Shown here piece by piece: positions 35,745 through 44,768 of a stretch of 64,000 nt of DNA. The notes under the pieces are model-generated. The model was not told the DNA's origin and searched no databases. It saw only the letters and a program-made list of their open reading frames with translations. The stretch comes from Paenibacillus rigui (GTDB lineage: Bacteria > Bacillota > Bacilli > Paenibacillales > NBRC-103111), in NCBI RefSeq assembly GCF_002234615.1, contig NZ_NMQW01000020.1, forward strand, positions 87,888-151,887, given 5' to 3'. A program made the translations under genes and the position numbers. Position 1 is the stretch's first letter, and each line of letters starts with the position of its first letter.

Positions 35745-35787
35745 TGTGATTAATTTCACATGAAAGTGGTGCATGATCCTTTATACT
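35745..35787 (+). promoter_or_regulatory. Fnr-type promoter of the hemerythrin 2-fnt unit
   Basis: TGTGATTAATTTCACA (35745-35760) is a perfect Fnr/Crp-family palindrome. TATACT (35782-35787) follows after 21 bp, giving a site centre near -41.5. Confidence 0.85.
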
Positions 35788-35834
35788 TGCATCATAGAGA
35801 GGCAGCAAGCCTTATCCAACTGGAGGGATCCCCT

Positions 35835-36353
35835 ATGAACCAACACATTCCTATGAACACACTGTTTAAATCGATCGGTCACCCTTTGTATGAATTGAAT
35901 GAAGCGGTTCAAAAGCTTGAAGACGAACACACTTTGCTGCAGGAGGGCTTGACCGAATTATACGAGGCCGCGGAAGCCATCGGCCGGGATGAGGATATTG
36001 TGAATTGGGTGGAGGCGCTTCGGGAAGTAAAACGGAAGGCGGCATCGTTTCAAAAAGAGCTGGAAGCCCATTCGACATGGGAGGAGGAGATCATGTTTCC
36101 GATGATTGCCTGGTACTTCAATGAGGAGCTGGAGCAATTTACCTTGATGGAGCAAGAGCATGAGCTGGCCGAGCAATTTATTCATGCCTTCCTCGAAGCG
36201 GTTGACGGGATCGTGAAGCCTGTATTTCGTGAGGAAGCCCGGCTGATGGCATCCTATTTGCTTCAAGCCTATCCTATTCTGAACCATCATTTCCGCAAGG
36301 AGCAGGAAATTATTACTGCGATGGCAGATCGCTCAAATGCCTATGGTTATTAA
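35835..36353 (+). CDS. hemerythrin-domain protein 2
   Basis: A 172-residue four-helix protein with the same di-iron pattern as the gene at 31578: EDEHTLLQEG, AHSTWEEEI (HxxxE), EQEHELAEQF and HHFRKEQE. It is preceded directly by a perfect Fnr site and followed 57 bp later by the formate/nitrite channel, so it may handle NO or O2 during nitrite or formate metabolism. The ATG at 35835 follows GGAGGG; an upstream ATG at 35760 overlaps the Fnr site. Confidence 0.82.
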   Translation: MNQHIPMNTLFKSIGHPLYELNEAVQKLEDEHTLLQEGLTELYEAAEAIGRDEDIVNWVEALREVKRKAASFQKELEAHSTWEEEIMFPMIAWYFNEELEQFTLMEQEHELAEQFIHAFLEAVDGIVKPVFREEARLMASYLLQAYPILNHHFRKEQEIITAMADRSNAYGY

Positions 36354-36410
36354 GCTGCTTTGCAGATTAAGGGAGAAGCTGACAAGTTGAGAAAAAAGGG
36401 GGGAGGCCCC

Positions 36411-37184
36411 ATGGGCTTTGCCAAACCGAACGAAATTGCCCGCCGTACTCTGCAAGCAGGACTGAAAAAAGCCGGCATGCCGCTTGCTACCCAGCTTCCG
36501 CTAGGGTTTGCTGCCGGAGCGTTTATCGCTTTAGGCTTTCTATTATCCATCCGCATCAGCGGTGGATTGCCTCCCGAATGGGCGGGCTTTAGAGGATTTA
36601 TGGGCGCAGCCGTGTTTCCTTTAGGCTTAATCCTCTGCCTCGTTGCAGGGGGAGAGCTGCTAACCGGCAACATGATGGCCGTACCTTTCGCTTGCTTTGC
36701 CGGCAGGGCGCCTTATTGGCGAATCGCATTAAACTGGATTGTCATCACGATAAGCAATTTTGCCGGGGCGCTGTTTGTCGCTTACGTGTTCGGCCACTTG
36801 GGCGGTATGACGGAGCATGAGCCTTATTTGACCCAGATGCTTGCTTTAACCCATGCGAAGCTGGGAGAAGATTTTGTGGAAGCCTTCATCTCGGGGATAG
36901 GCTGCAATTGGCTTGTATCGTTGGCAGTGTGGATGGCATACGGCTCGGAGGATGGCGGCGGGCTAGTCCTGGCTGTCTGGTTTCCCACGATGGCGTTTGT
37001 GGCCCTCGGCTTTCAGCACGTGGTGGCCAACATGTTTCTGATCCCTGCAGCGATTTTTGCGGGACAAGCGACTTGGGCACAATACGCAACCAATTTTATC
37101 CCCGTTTTTCTGGGCAATGCCGTTGGCGGCAGTATGTTTGTCGCAGGCATCTACCGGCTTGCTTACCGTAAGGAGCTTCACTAA
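36411..37184 (+). CDS. formate/nitrite transporter family channel
   Basis: A 257-residue FNT protein with six transmembrane helices. Signature segments are visible: GAFIALGFLLS, GGELLTGNMM (first family motif) and FVEAFISGIGCNWLVSLAVW with the conserved asparagine. FocA channels export formate and NirC channels import nitrite; with pflB and an Fnr-type promoter nearby, formate export (FocA-like) is the simplest guess. The ATG at 36411 is preceded by GGGGGGAGG. It shares its promoter with hemerythrin 2. Confidence 0.9.
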   Translation: MGFAKPNEIARRTLQAGLKKAGMPLATQLPLGFAAGAFIALGFLLSIRISGGLPPEWAGFRGFMGAAVFPLGLILCLVAGGELLTGNMMAVPFACFAGRAPYWRIALNWIVITISNFAGALFVAYVFGHLGGMTEHEPYLTQMLALTHAKLGEDFVEAFISGIGCNWLVSLAVWMAYGSEDGGGLVLAVWFPTMAFVALGFQHVVANMFLIPAAIFAGQATWAQYATNFIPVFLGNAVGGSMFVAGIYRLAYRKELH

Positions 37185-37214
37185 GCCCTGCTCTGGAGAA
37201 AAATGACATCAAGG

Positions 37215-37257
37215 TGTGATAAACCGCACTTACACCCGGCAGTGGAAAGTGTAATCT
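37215..37257 (+). promoter_or_regulatory. Fnr-type promoter of adhE
   Basis: TGTGATAAACCGCACT (37215-37230) has one strong and one weaker Fnr half. TAATCT (37252-37257) lies 21 bp downstream as in the other members. A Rex site was not recognised. Confidence 0.6.
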
Positions 37258-37341
37258 GAACTCATAAAGGAATGCTTCTTATTCCAAATAAAGAATTGTT
37301 TACCAGTAACAAAAAGAATCGGAGATATGGAGGCGGACAAT

Positions 37342-39957
37342 ATGGCTGTCAAAGAAGTGAAATTGGAAACTGCGGGTGGGACGCCCGCACAGGAAGAAGT
37401 TAACCGGTTGGTGGATAAGGCAAAAAAGGCATTGCAGGCATTCATGCAGCTGAACCAGGAACAGGTGGACGCTATTGTTCAGCAGATGGCATTGGCGGGA
37501 TTAGACCGGCATATGCCTCTTGCCAAGCTGGCCGTCGAGGAGACGGGACGCGGAGTATATGAGGATAAAATTACGAAAAATTTGTTCGCTTCCGAATACA
37601 TTTACCACAGCATTAAATACGACAAGACGGTTGGCGTCATTGAAAATAACGTGTATGAAAATTATCAGAAGGTAGCGGAGCCTGTAGGGATCGTTGCCGG
37701 TGTGACGCCGGTCACAAATCCGACCTCTACGACGATGTTCAAGGCCTTGATCGCCATGAAGACCCGGAATCCGATTATTTTCGCTTTCCACCCCTCCGCT
37801 CAGCGATGCAGCGAAGCCGCCGCGCGTACAGTCATGGAGGCAGCTGTAAAGGCAGGTGCGCCCGAAGGCTGCATTCAATGGATTGAGCATCCATCTCTGG
37901 AAGCAACCGCTTTGCTGATGAACCACCCGGACGTAGCCTTAGTTCTTGCAACCGGCGGCTCTTCGATGGTAAAGGCTGCGTACAGCACCGGCAAGCCAGC
38001 TTTGGGTGTGGGACCGGGCAATGTTCCTTGCTTTATCGAGAAAACAGCGGACCTGCAGCAAGCTGTCACGGATTTGATCTTATCCAAAACCTTCGATAAC
38101 GGCATGATTTGCGCTTCCGAACAGGCGGTTATCATCGAAGAGCCGGTCTATGCTCAGACCAAGCAGCTGATGAGTGAAATGGGCTGCTATTTCCTTAATA
38201 AAGAAGAAACCGAAGCGGTGTCCAAATTGGTCATTAACCCTGAGAAGTGTGCGGTCAATGCTGTGATCGTGGGTCAGCCCGCTTCGAAGATTGCCGAGAT
38301 GGCCGGCCTTCAGGTACCGAAGGATACGAAGATTCTCGTAGCAGAGCTAGCAGGCGTAGGTGAGGCCTACCCGCTGTCAGCCGAGAAGCTGAGTCCGGTG
38401 CTGGCCTGCTATAAAGTGAAAAATGCGGCACAAGGTATCAGCCGCGCTGCGGAAGTGACAGCTTATGGCGGGATGGGGCATTCCTCGGTCATTCATTCCA
38501 AGGACGATCAAGTCATTGCGGAGTTTGCGGCTGCGCTTCAAACCGGTCGGGTCATCGTCAATGCCCCTTCGACGCATGGAGCGATTGGAGATATTTATAA
38601 TACGAATTTGCCTTCATTGACATTGGGCTGCGGCTCCTACGGACATAATTCCACCACATCCAATGTAACGGCGGTGAACCTGCTGAACATCAAACGCGTC
38701 GCTTACCGCACTGTGAATATGCAGTGGTTCAAGATTCCGCCGAAAGTATATTTCGAGAAAGGCTCAACGCAATATCTTGAGAAAATGCCGGATATTTCCC
38801 GCGTGCTGATTATTACGGACCCCATGATGGTGAAGCTTGGCTATGTCGAGCGCATTGAATATTACTTGCGTAAACGTCAAACGCCTGTTTATATCGAGGT
38901 GTTCTCGGATGTAGAGCCCGATCCGTCCGTCGATACGGTGGAACGCGGCACGCAGCTCATGGATAGCTTTCAGCCGGACTGCATCATTGCTTTGGGTGGC
39001 GGTTCCCCAATGGACGCGGCCAAGGCGATGTGGTTGTTCTACGAATATCCGGAGACGAGCTTCCAGTCCTTGAAGCAGAAGTTTATGGATATCCGGAAGC
39101 GGGTTTACAAATATCCGCGTCTAGGACGTAAAGCGAAATTTGTTGCGATTCCGACAACTTCCGGTACCGGCTCGGAGGTGACCTCCTTTGCCGTCATTAC
39201 AGATAAGAGGGAGGGCAATACGAAGTATCCGCTTGCGGATTATGAGCTGACTCCGGATGTCGCAATCATCGACCCGGATTATGTATACAGCTTACCGAAA
39301 ACAGCGGTAGCCGATACCGGGATGGATGTATTGACCCATGCGATCGAAGCTTACGTGTCCGTCATGGCGAACGATTACACGGATGGCTTAGCCATCAAAG
39401 CGATTCAGCTGGTGTTTCAATATCTCGAAAAATCATGGGCTACGGGCGACCCGTTAGCTAGGGAAAAAATTCACAATGCATCGACCATCGCAGGCATGGC
39501 CTTCGCCAATGCATTTCTGGGCATTAACCACAGCCTGGCACATAAGTGGGGAGGCGAATATCACACCGCGCACGGTCGGACGAATGCGATTCTGATGCCG
39601 CACGTTATCCGTTATAACGCACAGAAGCCGACCAAGTTCGCTTCATTTCCGAAATACGGCCACTTTGTGGCGGACCAGCGTTACGCTGAGATCGCCCGCA
39701 TCCTGGGACTCCCTGCGAGGACGACGGAGGAAGGCGTGAACAGCTTGATTGAGGCGATTCGCAAGCTGAATCAAGCCCTTCAGATTCCCGCATCGTTCTC
39801 GGAGCTCGGAATCGATCCGAAGCAGTTTGAGAGCCGTGTCGACGAGCTGGCCGACCGGGCCTTTGAAGACCAATGTACGACAGCCAATCCAAGAATGCCG
39901 CTGGTAACGGAGCTTGCGGAGTTGTACCGCAAAGCATTTTATGGCAAGTTCGAGTAA
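37342..39957 (+). CDS. adhE: bifunctional acetaldehyde-CoA/alcohol dehydrogenase
   Basis: An 871-residue fermentation enzyme that reduces acetyl-CoA to acetaldehyde and then ethanol, reoxidising two NADH. The N-terminal 440 residues form the aldehyde dehydrogenase with the catalytic C257 in MICASEQ. A linker leads to the iron alcohol dehydrogenase, where GGGSPMDAAK binds nucleotide and the histidines of DVLTHAIEAYVS and GINHSLAHKWGG hold iron. AdhE usually forms helical spirosomes. The ATG at 37342 follows GGAGG; an ATG five codons upstream is poorly spaced. With pflB it gives the anaerobic route from pyruvate to formate and ethanol. Confidence 0.96.
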   Translation: MAVKEVKLETAGGTPAQEEVNRLVDKAKKALQAFMQLNQEQVDAIVQQMALAGLDRHMPLAKLAVEETGRGVYEDKITKNLFASEYIYHSIKYDKTVGVIENNVYENYQKVAEPVGIVAGVTPVTNPTSTTMFKALIAMKTRNPIIFAFHPSAQRCSEAAARTVMEAAVKAGAPEGCIQWIEHPSLEATALLMNHPDVALVLATGGSSMVKAAYSTGKPALGVGPGNVPCFIEKTADLQQAVTDLILSKTFDNGMICASEQAVIIEEPVYAQTKQLMSEMGCYFLNKEETEAVSKLVINPEKCAVNAVIVGQPASKIAEMAGLQVPKDTKILVAELAGVGEAYPLSAEKLSPVLACYKVKNAAQGISRAAEVTAYGGMGHSSVIHSKDDQVIAEFAAALQTGRVIVNAPSTHGAIGDIYNTNLPSLTLGCGSYGHNSTTSNVTAVNLLNIKRVAYRTVNMQWFKIPPKVYFEKGSTQYLEKMPDISRVLIITDPMMVKLGYVERIEYYLRKRQTPVYIEVFSDVEPDPSVDTVERGTQLMDSFQPDCIIALGGGSPMDAAKAMWLFYEYPETSFQSLKQKFMDIRKRVYKYPRLGRKAKFVAIPTTSGTGSEVTSFAVITDKREGNTKYPLADYELTPDVAIIDPDYVYSLPKTAVADTGMDVLTHAIEAYVSVMANDYTDGLAIKAIQLVFQYLEKSWATGDPLAREKIHNASTIAGMAFANAFLGINHSLAHKWGGEYHTAHGRTNAILMPHVIRYNAQKPTKFASFPKYGHFVADQRYAEIARILGLPARTTEEGVNSLIEAIRKLNQALQIPASFSELGIDPKQFESRVDELADRAFEDQCTTANPRMPLVTELAELYRKAFYGKFE

Positions 39958-40021
39958 AGGCGGCAGCAGCGGGCTGATCCTTTGATCCGCGCCACGCACA
40001 AAACGAAGCATTTCTTTACAC

Positions 40022-40057
40022 AAGCCTGTGGGACTTTGAGTTCCACAGGTTTTTTTG
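40022..40057 (+). terminator. terminator after adhE
   Basis: CCTGTGG and CCACAGG form a perfect 7-bp stem followed by seven T's. Confidence 0.88.
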
Positions 40058-40131
40058 TATGCTGCTCCCAAGCTGCATTTGGATCTTAAGAATGGTCACA
40101 TGACAGCTTACATATGATCCGTATCGAAAAA

Positions 40132-40179
40132 AAGAAAGCGGTTTTATAATGAAGGCATGACAGCAAGAAAGCGCTCACT
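40132..40179 (+). promoter_or_regulatory. sugar-operon promoter with two cre-like (CcpA) sites
   Basis: TATAAT lies at 40145-40150. A cre-like box AAGAAAGCGGTTTTA (40132-40146, two mismatches to the cre consensus) overlaps it, and a better one, AAGAAAGCGCTCACT (40165-40179, one mismatch), lies just after +1. There is no good -35 box. The layout suggests carbon catabolite repression of the whole yesMN-lpl-galactosidase operon. Confidence 0.55.
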
Positions 40180-40262
40180 TCTAGCGGGACGATCCATGAA
40201 ACCGAATACAAAGGACGTGATATAATGAGAGCAAACTATACTTGCAGGTGAAGGGGTTTGCC

Positions 40263-42061
40263 ATGGGAAAAATAGGAAACCGTCTCGTACTCCGGCTCCG
40301 CAGCATGCGGATCGTACCCAAATTAATTGTCGGCTATGTCCTCTTAATTTGTGTTCCGTTTGCGCTGCTAGGCTCTATATTTATAAATCAGCTTTTACCA
40401 ACGTCCTGGAACAATACCGGGTAGGCACCAACCAAATGATGGAGCGATCGTACCGTAATTTGGAAATTGAGCTGACCAAGATGGAATCGCTTTACGCGCT
40501 GTTTCAGAACAATGTGAAGCTGACGGAGTATTTGAGCGGGTTATACGCTAACGATTTGGAGATGGCGTACAACTACAAGAAAGAAATCAGTCCTACCTTC
40601 ACGTATGCCTATATTGGAAACCAGCTTCTGGACAAGATTACTGTGTATAAGAATAACCCCGAGGTGCCTATTGTATCCGCCGAAATAGAGGATATCGATC
40701 ATTATGCAGATCCGGGGCACGAGGATGATGTCAAAAAGCTGCCGCCCAGTAAGGGAATGTGGACCTTTGAGCCCGGCACTGCCGTAACCAAGCTTCCAAC
40801 GATCCGTTATATCCACAAAATGTATAACGACAGCTTTACTAGAGAATTGGGTCTGTTTCAATTAACGTTAAATGACGGGTTAATAAAACAGTTTTTTCAA
40901 ACGCTGCAAAGCAAGGGCGACGTATGGCATATTGTGCTCGACGATAATAAACGGGTTATATTTCAAGATACCGAGCCGATTCTGAATGATACGGATTTGG
41001 AACTGATTTTTGCGGCCGTCCCGGATTCGGGCGTCAAGACCTTTTATATGAAGAAGCACTCGTATCTTGTCAACGCTGCAAAGATTAAGCATTGGAATTT
41101 GGTCATGCTGGAGATCAGTCCAACGGATGAGGCACTTAATATTCGAAAAGAAATCGGATGGTCCGTCGCAGTCGGGTTATTGCTGCTGCTTCTTCTGTCA
41201 GCTCTTTATTTCATGATGGCGTCCTCTTTTGCCATGCGGATTATCCGCTTTTCCAGACATATGAAGCGGGTGGTCGATCCCAGGCATGCCTATTATCCGG
41301 ACACGAGCGAGTCTGATGAAATCGGGTTTCTCATCACGAATTACAATGCCATGATGCATCGTGTAGAAGAGCTAACCCATGCGGTGACTCAAACAGAGCA
41401 GCTGAAACAGGAAGCGGAGATCAAAATGCTGCAGGCTCAAATTAAGCCTCACTTTTTATATAATACGCTTGAAACCATGCGCATGCTGGCCTTAATGAAG
41501 GGTGACGATGAGGTCGCGGATATCGGGCTTAAACTAGGGAAGCTGTTAAGGTACAGCTTGTCGAAAACGAAGGATGAAACGACGCTGTTTGAAGAGCTGG
41601 AGCATGTCCAGGACTACGTGGATATTCATCTTTCCAGAATGGGAGAGCGTCTTGAGATGGTCATGAACGTTCACGGTGCCCATGCGATGGAGCTGCGCTG
41701 TCCACGGTTTATTTTGCAGCCGCTCGTGGAGAATAGCCTATTGCACGGCATCGAGAAAATAAGGGGCAAGGGCAAGATCAGCCTGGATTTGTGGGACCAT
41801 GCTCATGAGGTCGTCATCCGGTTGTCTGATAATGGAGCCGGTATGGATGAACAACGGCTTACCATTATCCAAGACGTACTTGCCGGCAAGCTTCCACAGG
41901 AGCAAATTCCGTTCTCCGGAGGCATCGGACTGTACAATGTGAATGAACGTATCAAGGCTTTTTTCGGCGGACATTCCGGTATGATGATTACAAGCCATGA
42001 AGGACAAGGTACAGTCATTGAGATCAAGCTGGTAAAGAGAAGGGGGGAGCAGAGTGCTTAA
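40263..42061 (+). pseudogene. YesM-type sensor histidine kinase, frameshifted near 40391
   Basis: Two overlapping frames make one membrane sensor kinase of about 600 residues. The first frame (ATG 40263) gives the start and first transmembrane helix (LIVGYVLLICVPFALLGSIF); the second continues with the extracellular dCACHE-like sensor, a second membrane helix, HAMP, the His_kinase motif IKPHFLYNTLE and the ATPase (NSLLHGIEK, DNGAGM, GIGLYNVNER). One base is missing after 40391, where CAG-GCT would be expected. The partner regulator overlaps its end. This may be a real null mutation or a sequencing error. As written, the kinase cannot be anchored in the membrane normally. Confidence 0.82.
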
Positions 42062-42812
42062 GCTGATGATTGTTGACGATGAAGCTGTCATCTTAAAAGG
42101 AATTGAGCATCTGGTCCGTAGGGAGGATACTCTGTTTACTGAAATCATCGGGGTATCCGATTCGATAGAAGCACTCTCTCTGATGGATACGTTTCGGCCT
42201 GACCTGCTGATCACTGACATCCAAATGCCTGGAATGAACGGGCTTGAGCTCATTCGCGAGGCGCAGCTGAAGCAGGTGCGGCGGTTTGCGATTCTGACTG
42301 GCTACGATTTGTTCGAGTATGCCCGGCAAGCGCTGCGATTGAATGTGGCGGAATATTTATTAAAGCCGATTGATCCGCAGGAGCTGTCTGCATTATTATC
42401 CAAGCTGACACTCGAAATCATCGAAGAGCACCAGGGAAACCAGGTGCTTCCTGCAAGGGCTTCCAAAGCCGATGTACCTGAGGATATCAATGAGAATATT
42501 AAAAAATTCAAAAATTTTGTCCAAAACAATTTTATGCGTGACGTGTCCCTTGAAGAGGTCGCTGCCCACCTGGAGCTCCATCCCAATTATGTTTGCAGCC
42601 TGCTGAAGCGGGAAACGGGCATGACCTTTATTCATTTCTTACAAACGATCCGGATTGAGAAAGCCAAGTCGCTGCTCATTCATATGCCTTTCATGCCGAT
42701 GGAGCAAATATCCAAGACTGTAGGTTTTGACAGTCCGCGTCATTTTTATAAAATGTTTAAAAAATACGTTGGCCAAACGCCAGGGAGCTATCGAACCTCC
42801 CAATCCTTATAG
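42054..42812 (+). CDS. YesN-type response regulator, receiver plus AraC HTH
   Basis: A 252-residue regulator with a receiver at 1-120 (acidic residues in IVDDEA, phosphoacceptor D in LITDIQMPGMNG, lysine in LKPID) and a double AraC HTH at about 155-250 (VSLEEVAAHLELHPNYVC, then EQISKTVGFDSPRHFYKMFKK). It pairs with the kinase whose gene it overlaps by eight bases and presumably activates the sugar-uptake genes downstream. The GTG at 42054 follows AAGGGGGGAG. It remains intact although its kinase is broken. Confidence 0.92.
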   Translation: MLKLMIVDDEAVILKGIEHLVRREDTLFTEIIGVSDSIEALSLMDTFRPDLLITDIQMPGMNGLELIREAQLKQVRRFAILTGYDLFEYARQALRLNVAEYLLKPIDPQELSALLSKLTLEIIEEHQGNQVLPARASKADVPEDINENIKKFKNFVQNNFMRDVSLEEVAAHLELHPNYVCSLLKRETGMTFIHFLQTIRIEKAKSLLIHMPFMPMEQISKTVGFDSPRHFYKMFKKYVGQTPGSYRTSQSL

Positions 42813-42888
42813 AGATTCGATGGTGTCCCCCTTTTTTTAAACACAAAGTTCAAATATTAAACTAAGTTGCGTGAGGAGGTTACGCCTG

Positions 42889-43845
42889 ATGAGCTCCGTC
42901 AATGTTTATACCAGCAGCACCTCTGCTAAGGTGGAAACCTGCCGCAGGATCAAAGGCTTGTGGAAATATCGCTGGCTGTATGCTTTCATGCTGCCGGGCT
43001 TGCTCTATTTCATCCTGTTCAAATATGTCCCACTGTGGGGACTGATGATGGCTTTCAAAAATTATCAGCCCTATTTGGGACTGATGAAGAGTCCATGGGT
43101 CTGATTAGAGCATTTCGAGCGCTTCTTCGGAATGCCCGAGTTTTGGCAGCTGTTCCGCAACACCCTGCTGATTGGATTGTACAATACCGTTATTTTTTTC
43201 CCGATTACAATCGTGCTCGCGCTGGTGTTGAATGAAATTCGAAGTGAGGCGTATAAGCGACTCGTGCAGACGCTCGTATATGTACCGCATTTTTTGTCCT
43301 GGGTCGTTATTGCGGGGATCAGCTACGTGCTTTTGACAACCGAAGGCGGGCTCATGAATGAGCTTATCACCCGGGTAACGGGCGGGGAGCCGATCGAATT
43401 TCTAACCAGTGTGGAGTGGCTGCGGCCATTGCTGGTGCTACAGTTAATCTGGAAGGACGCTGGCTGGGGAACGATTATTTTTCTGGCTGCATTAGCCGGG
43501 GTTAATGTACAGCTGTATGAGGCGGCACGCATGGACGGAGCTAATCGGTTCCAGCAGCTTTGGCATATTACGCTCCCCTCAATCCGTAGTGTCATCGTCA
43601 TCTTGTTTATTTTACGGATCGGCAGCTTCTTGGATCTTGGCTTTGAGCAAATCTTTCTTATGCTGAACGCTGTGAACCGGGAAGCAGGTGAAGTCTTCGA
43701 TACGTACGTATATCGCGTCGGTTTGCAGCAAGGACAGTTCAGCTACAGTACTGCAGTGGGATTGTTCAAATCAATTGTGGGCCTCATCCTCGTTATGCTG
43801 GCCAATAAGCTGGCAAAGCTGTTTGGTGAAGAAGGAATTTATTAA
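42889..43845 (+). pseudogene. LplB-type sugar ABC transporter permease with in-frame stop
   Basis: The reading frame is continuous from ATG 42889 to 43845 except for a TGA at codon 72 (43102-43104), where close relatives have glycine in SPWVGLEHFERFFGMPEF. GGA to TGA is a single-base change. Both parts are well preserved: an N-terminal helix region (YRWLYAFMLPGLLYFILF) and the remaining five helices with the EAA loop YEAARMDGANRFQQLW. It is the first permease of an oligosaccharide importer. Restart at ATG 43132 would lose the first helix. It is either a recent null allele or a sequence error. Confidence 0.85.
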
Positions 43846-43862
43846 GAAAGGAGAAGGTCTCG

Positions 43863-44720
43863 ATGCCTACCCATACGACACCGTTAAACCGGTTATTCGA
43901 CGTCTTGAATGGAATAGTTCTGGGACTTGTGGGTCTGTCCATGTTTTTACCGTTCGTGTATGTGGTTGTAACTTCATTCTCTGCGCAAAATACCGTGTGG
44001 CCGACACAATTTACTTTGGATACCTATAAGTATATTTTCTCAACTAGCACATTGATCCGCAGCATCGGGGTTTCGGTCTATATCACCCTGATCGGTACCG
44101 CGCTCAGCCTGCTGGCAACGGCTTTAATGGCCTATTCCTTATCCTATAAATACTTGCCGGGGCGCAGCGGCGTTCTGCTCATGGTCCTGTTTACGATGCT
44201 GTTTCAGGGGGGCTTGATCCCGACTTACTTTGTAGTAAAGGCTCTGAACATGCTGGATACGACCTGGTCGCTTATCATTCCCGGATTAATCAGCGCTTTC
44301 TATCTCATTGTGCTGCGGGACTTTTTTACAAGTGTACCACATGAACTTATCGAATCCGCCAAAATGGATGGAGCACACGATATGATCGTCCTGATTCGCA
44401 TTGTACTCCCGTTATCACTCCCGGCACTGGCTGCCTTCGGGTTATTTTACGCCGTAGGCATCTGGAATCAATATTTCAGTGCCATTCTGTATGTGAACAA
44501 GCCGGAATTATGGCCGGTACAGGTGATCTTGAGGCAAATTGTCGTATTGGCTTCAGGAGGACTGGGCGATTCCGGGAATGCGGGGGAAAGTGTTGCGTAT
44601 TACGGCCAAGGTGTCAAAATGGCGGTCATCGTCGTCTCTACGATTCCTATTATGATCGTATATCCGTTCCTGCAGAAGCATTTTGCCAAAGGTGCGCTTC
44701 TCGGCTCGGTTAAAGGCTAG
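43863..44720 (+). CDS. LplC/YtcP-type sugar ABC transporter permease
   Basis: A 285-residue inner-membrane permease with six helices and the EAA loop ESAKMDGAHDMIVLIRIVLP. The N-terminal pattern (LFDVLNGIVLGLVGLSMFLPF) and length are typical of the YtcP/LplC group that partners LplB in uptake of complex oligosaccharides. It starts 17 bp after the lplB-like frame behind GAAAGGAG. No dedicated ATPase gene is in the operon, as is usual for this family, which uses a shared MsmX-like ATPase. Confidence 0.92.
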   Translation: MPTHTTPLNRLFDVLNGIVLGLVGLSMFLPFVYVVVTSFSAQNTVWPTQFTLDTYKYIFSTSTLIRSIGVSVYITLIGTALSLLATALMAYSLSYKYLPGRSGVLLMVLFTMLFQGGLIPTYFVVKALNMLDTTWSLIIPGLISAFYLIVLRDFFTSVPHELIESAKMDGAHDMIVLIRIVLPLSLPALAAFGLFYAVGIWNQYFSAILYVNKPELWPVQVILRQIVVLASGGLGDSGNAGESVAYYGQGVKMAVIVVSTIPIMIVYPFLQKHFAKGALLGSVKG

Positions 44721-44768
44721 AATTGTTACGTGATCAATGACTAACTCATTTCATTAGGAGGCTATGCT

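Noticed and set aside
40380..40400. Programmed ribosomal frameshift in yesM
   Set aside because: There is no slippery heptamer with a downstream stem; loss of one base explains the join exactly.
43102..43104. Selenocysteine or programmed read-through at the lplB TGA
   Set aside because: Relatives have glycine here, no SECIS-like hairpin is evident and selenoprotein permeases are unknown; a point mutation or sequence error is simpler.
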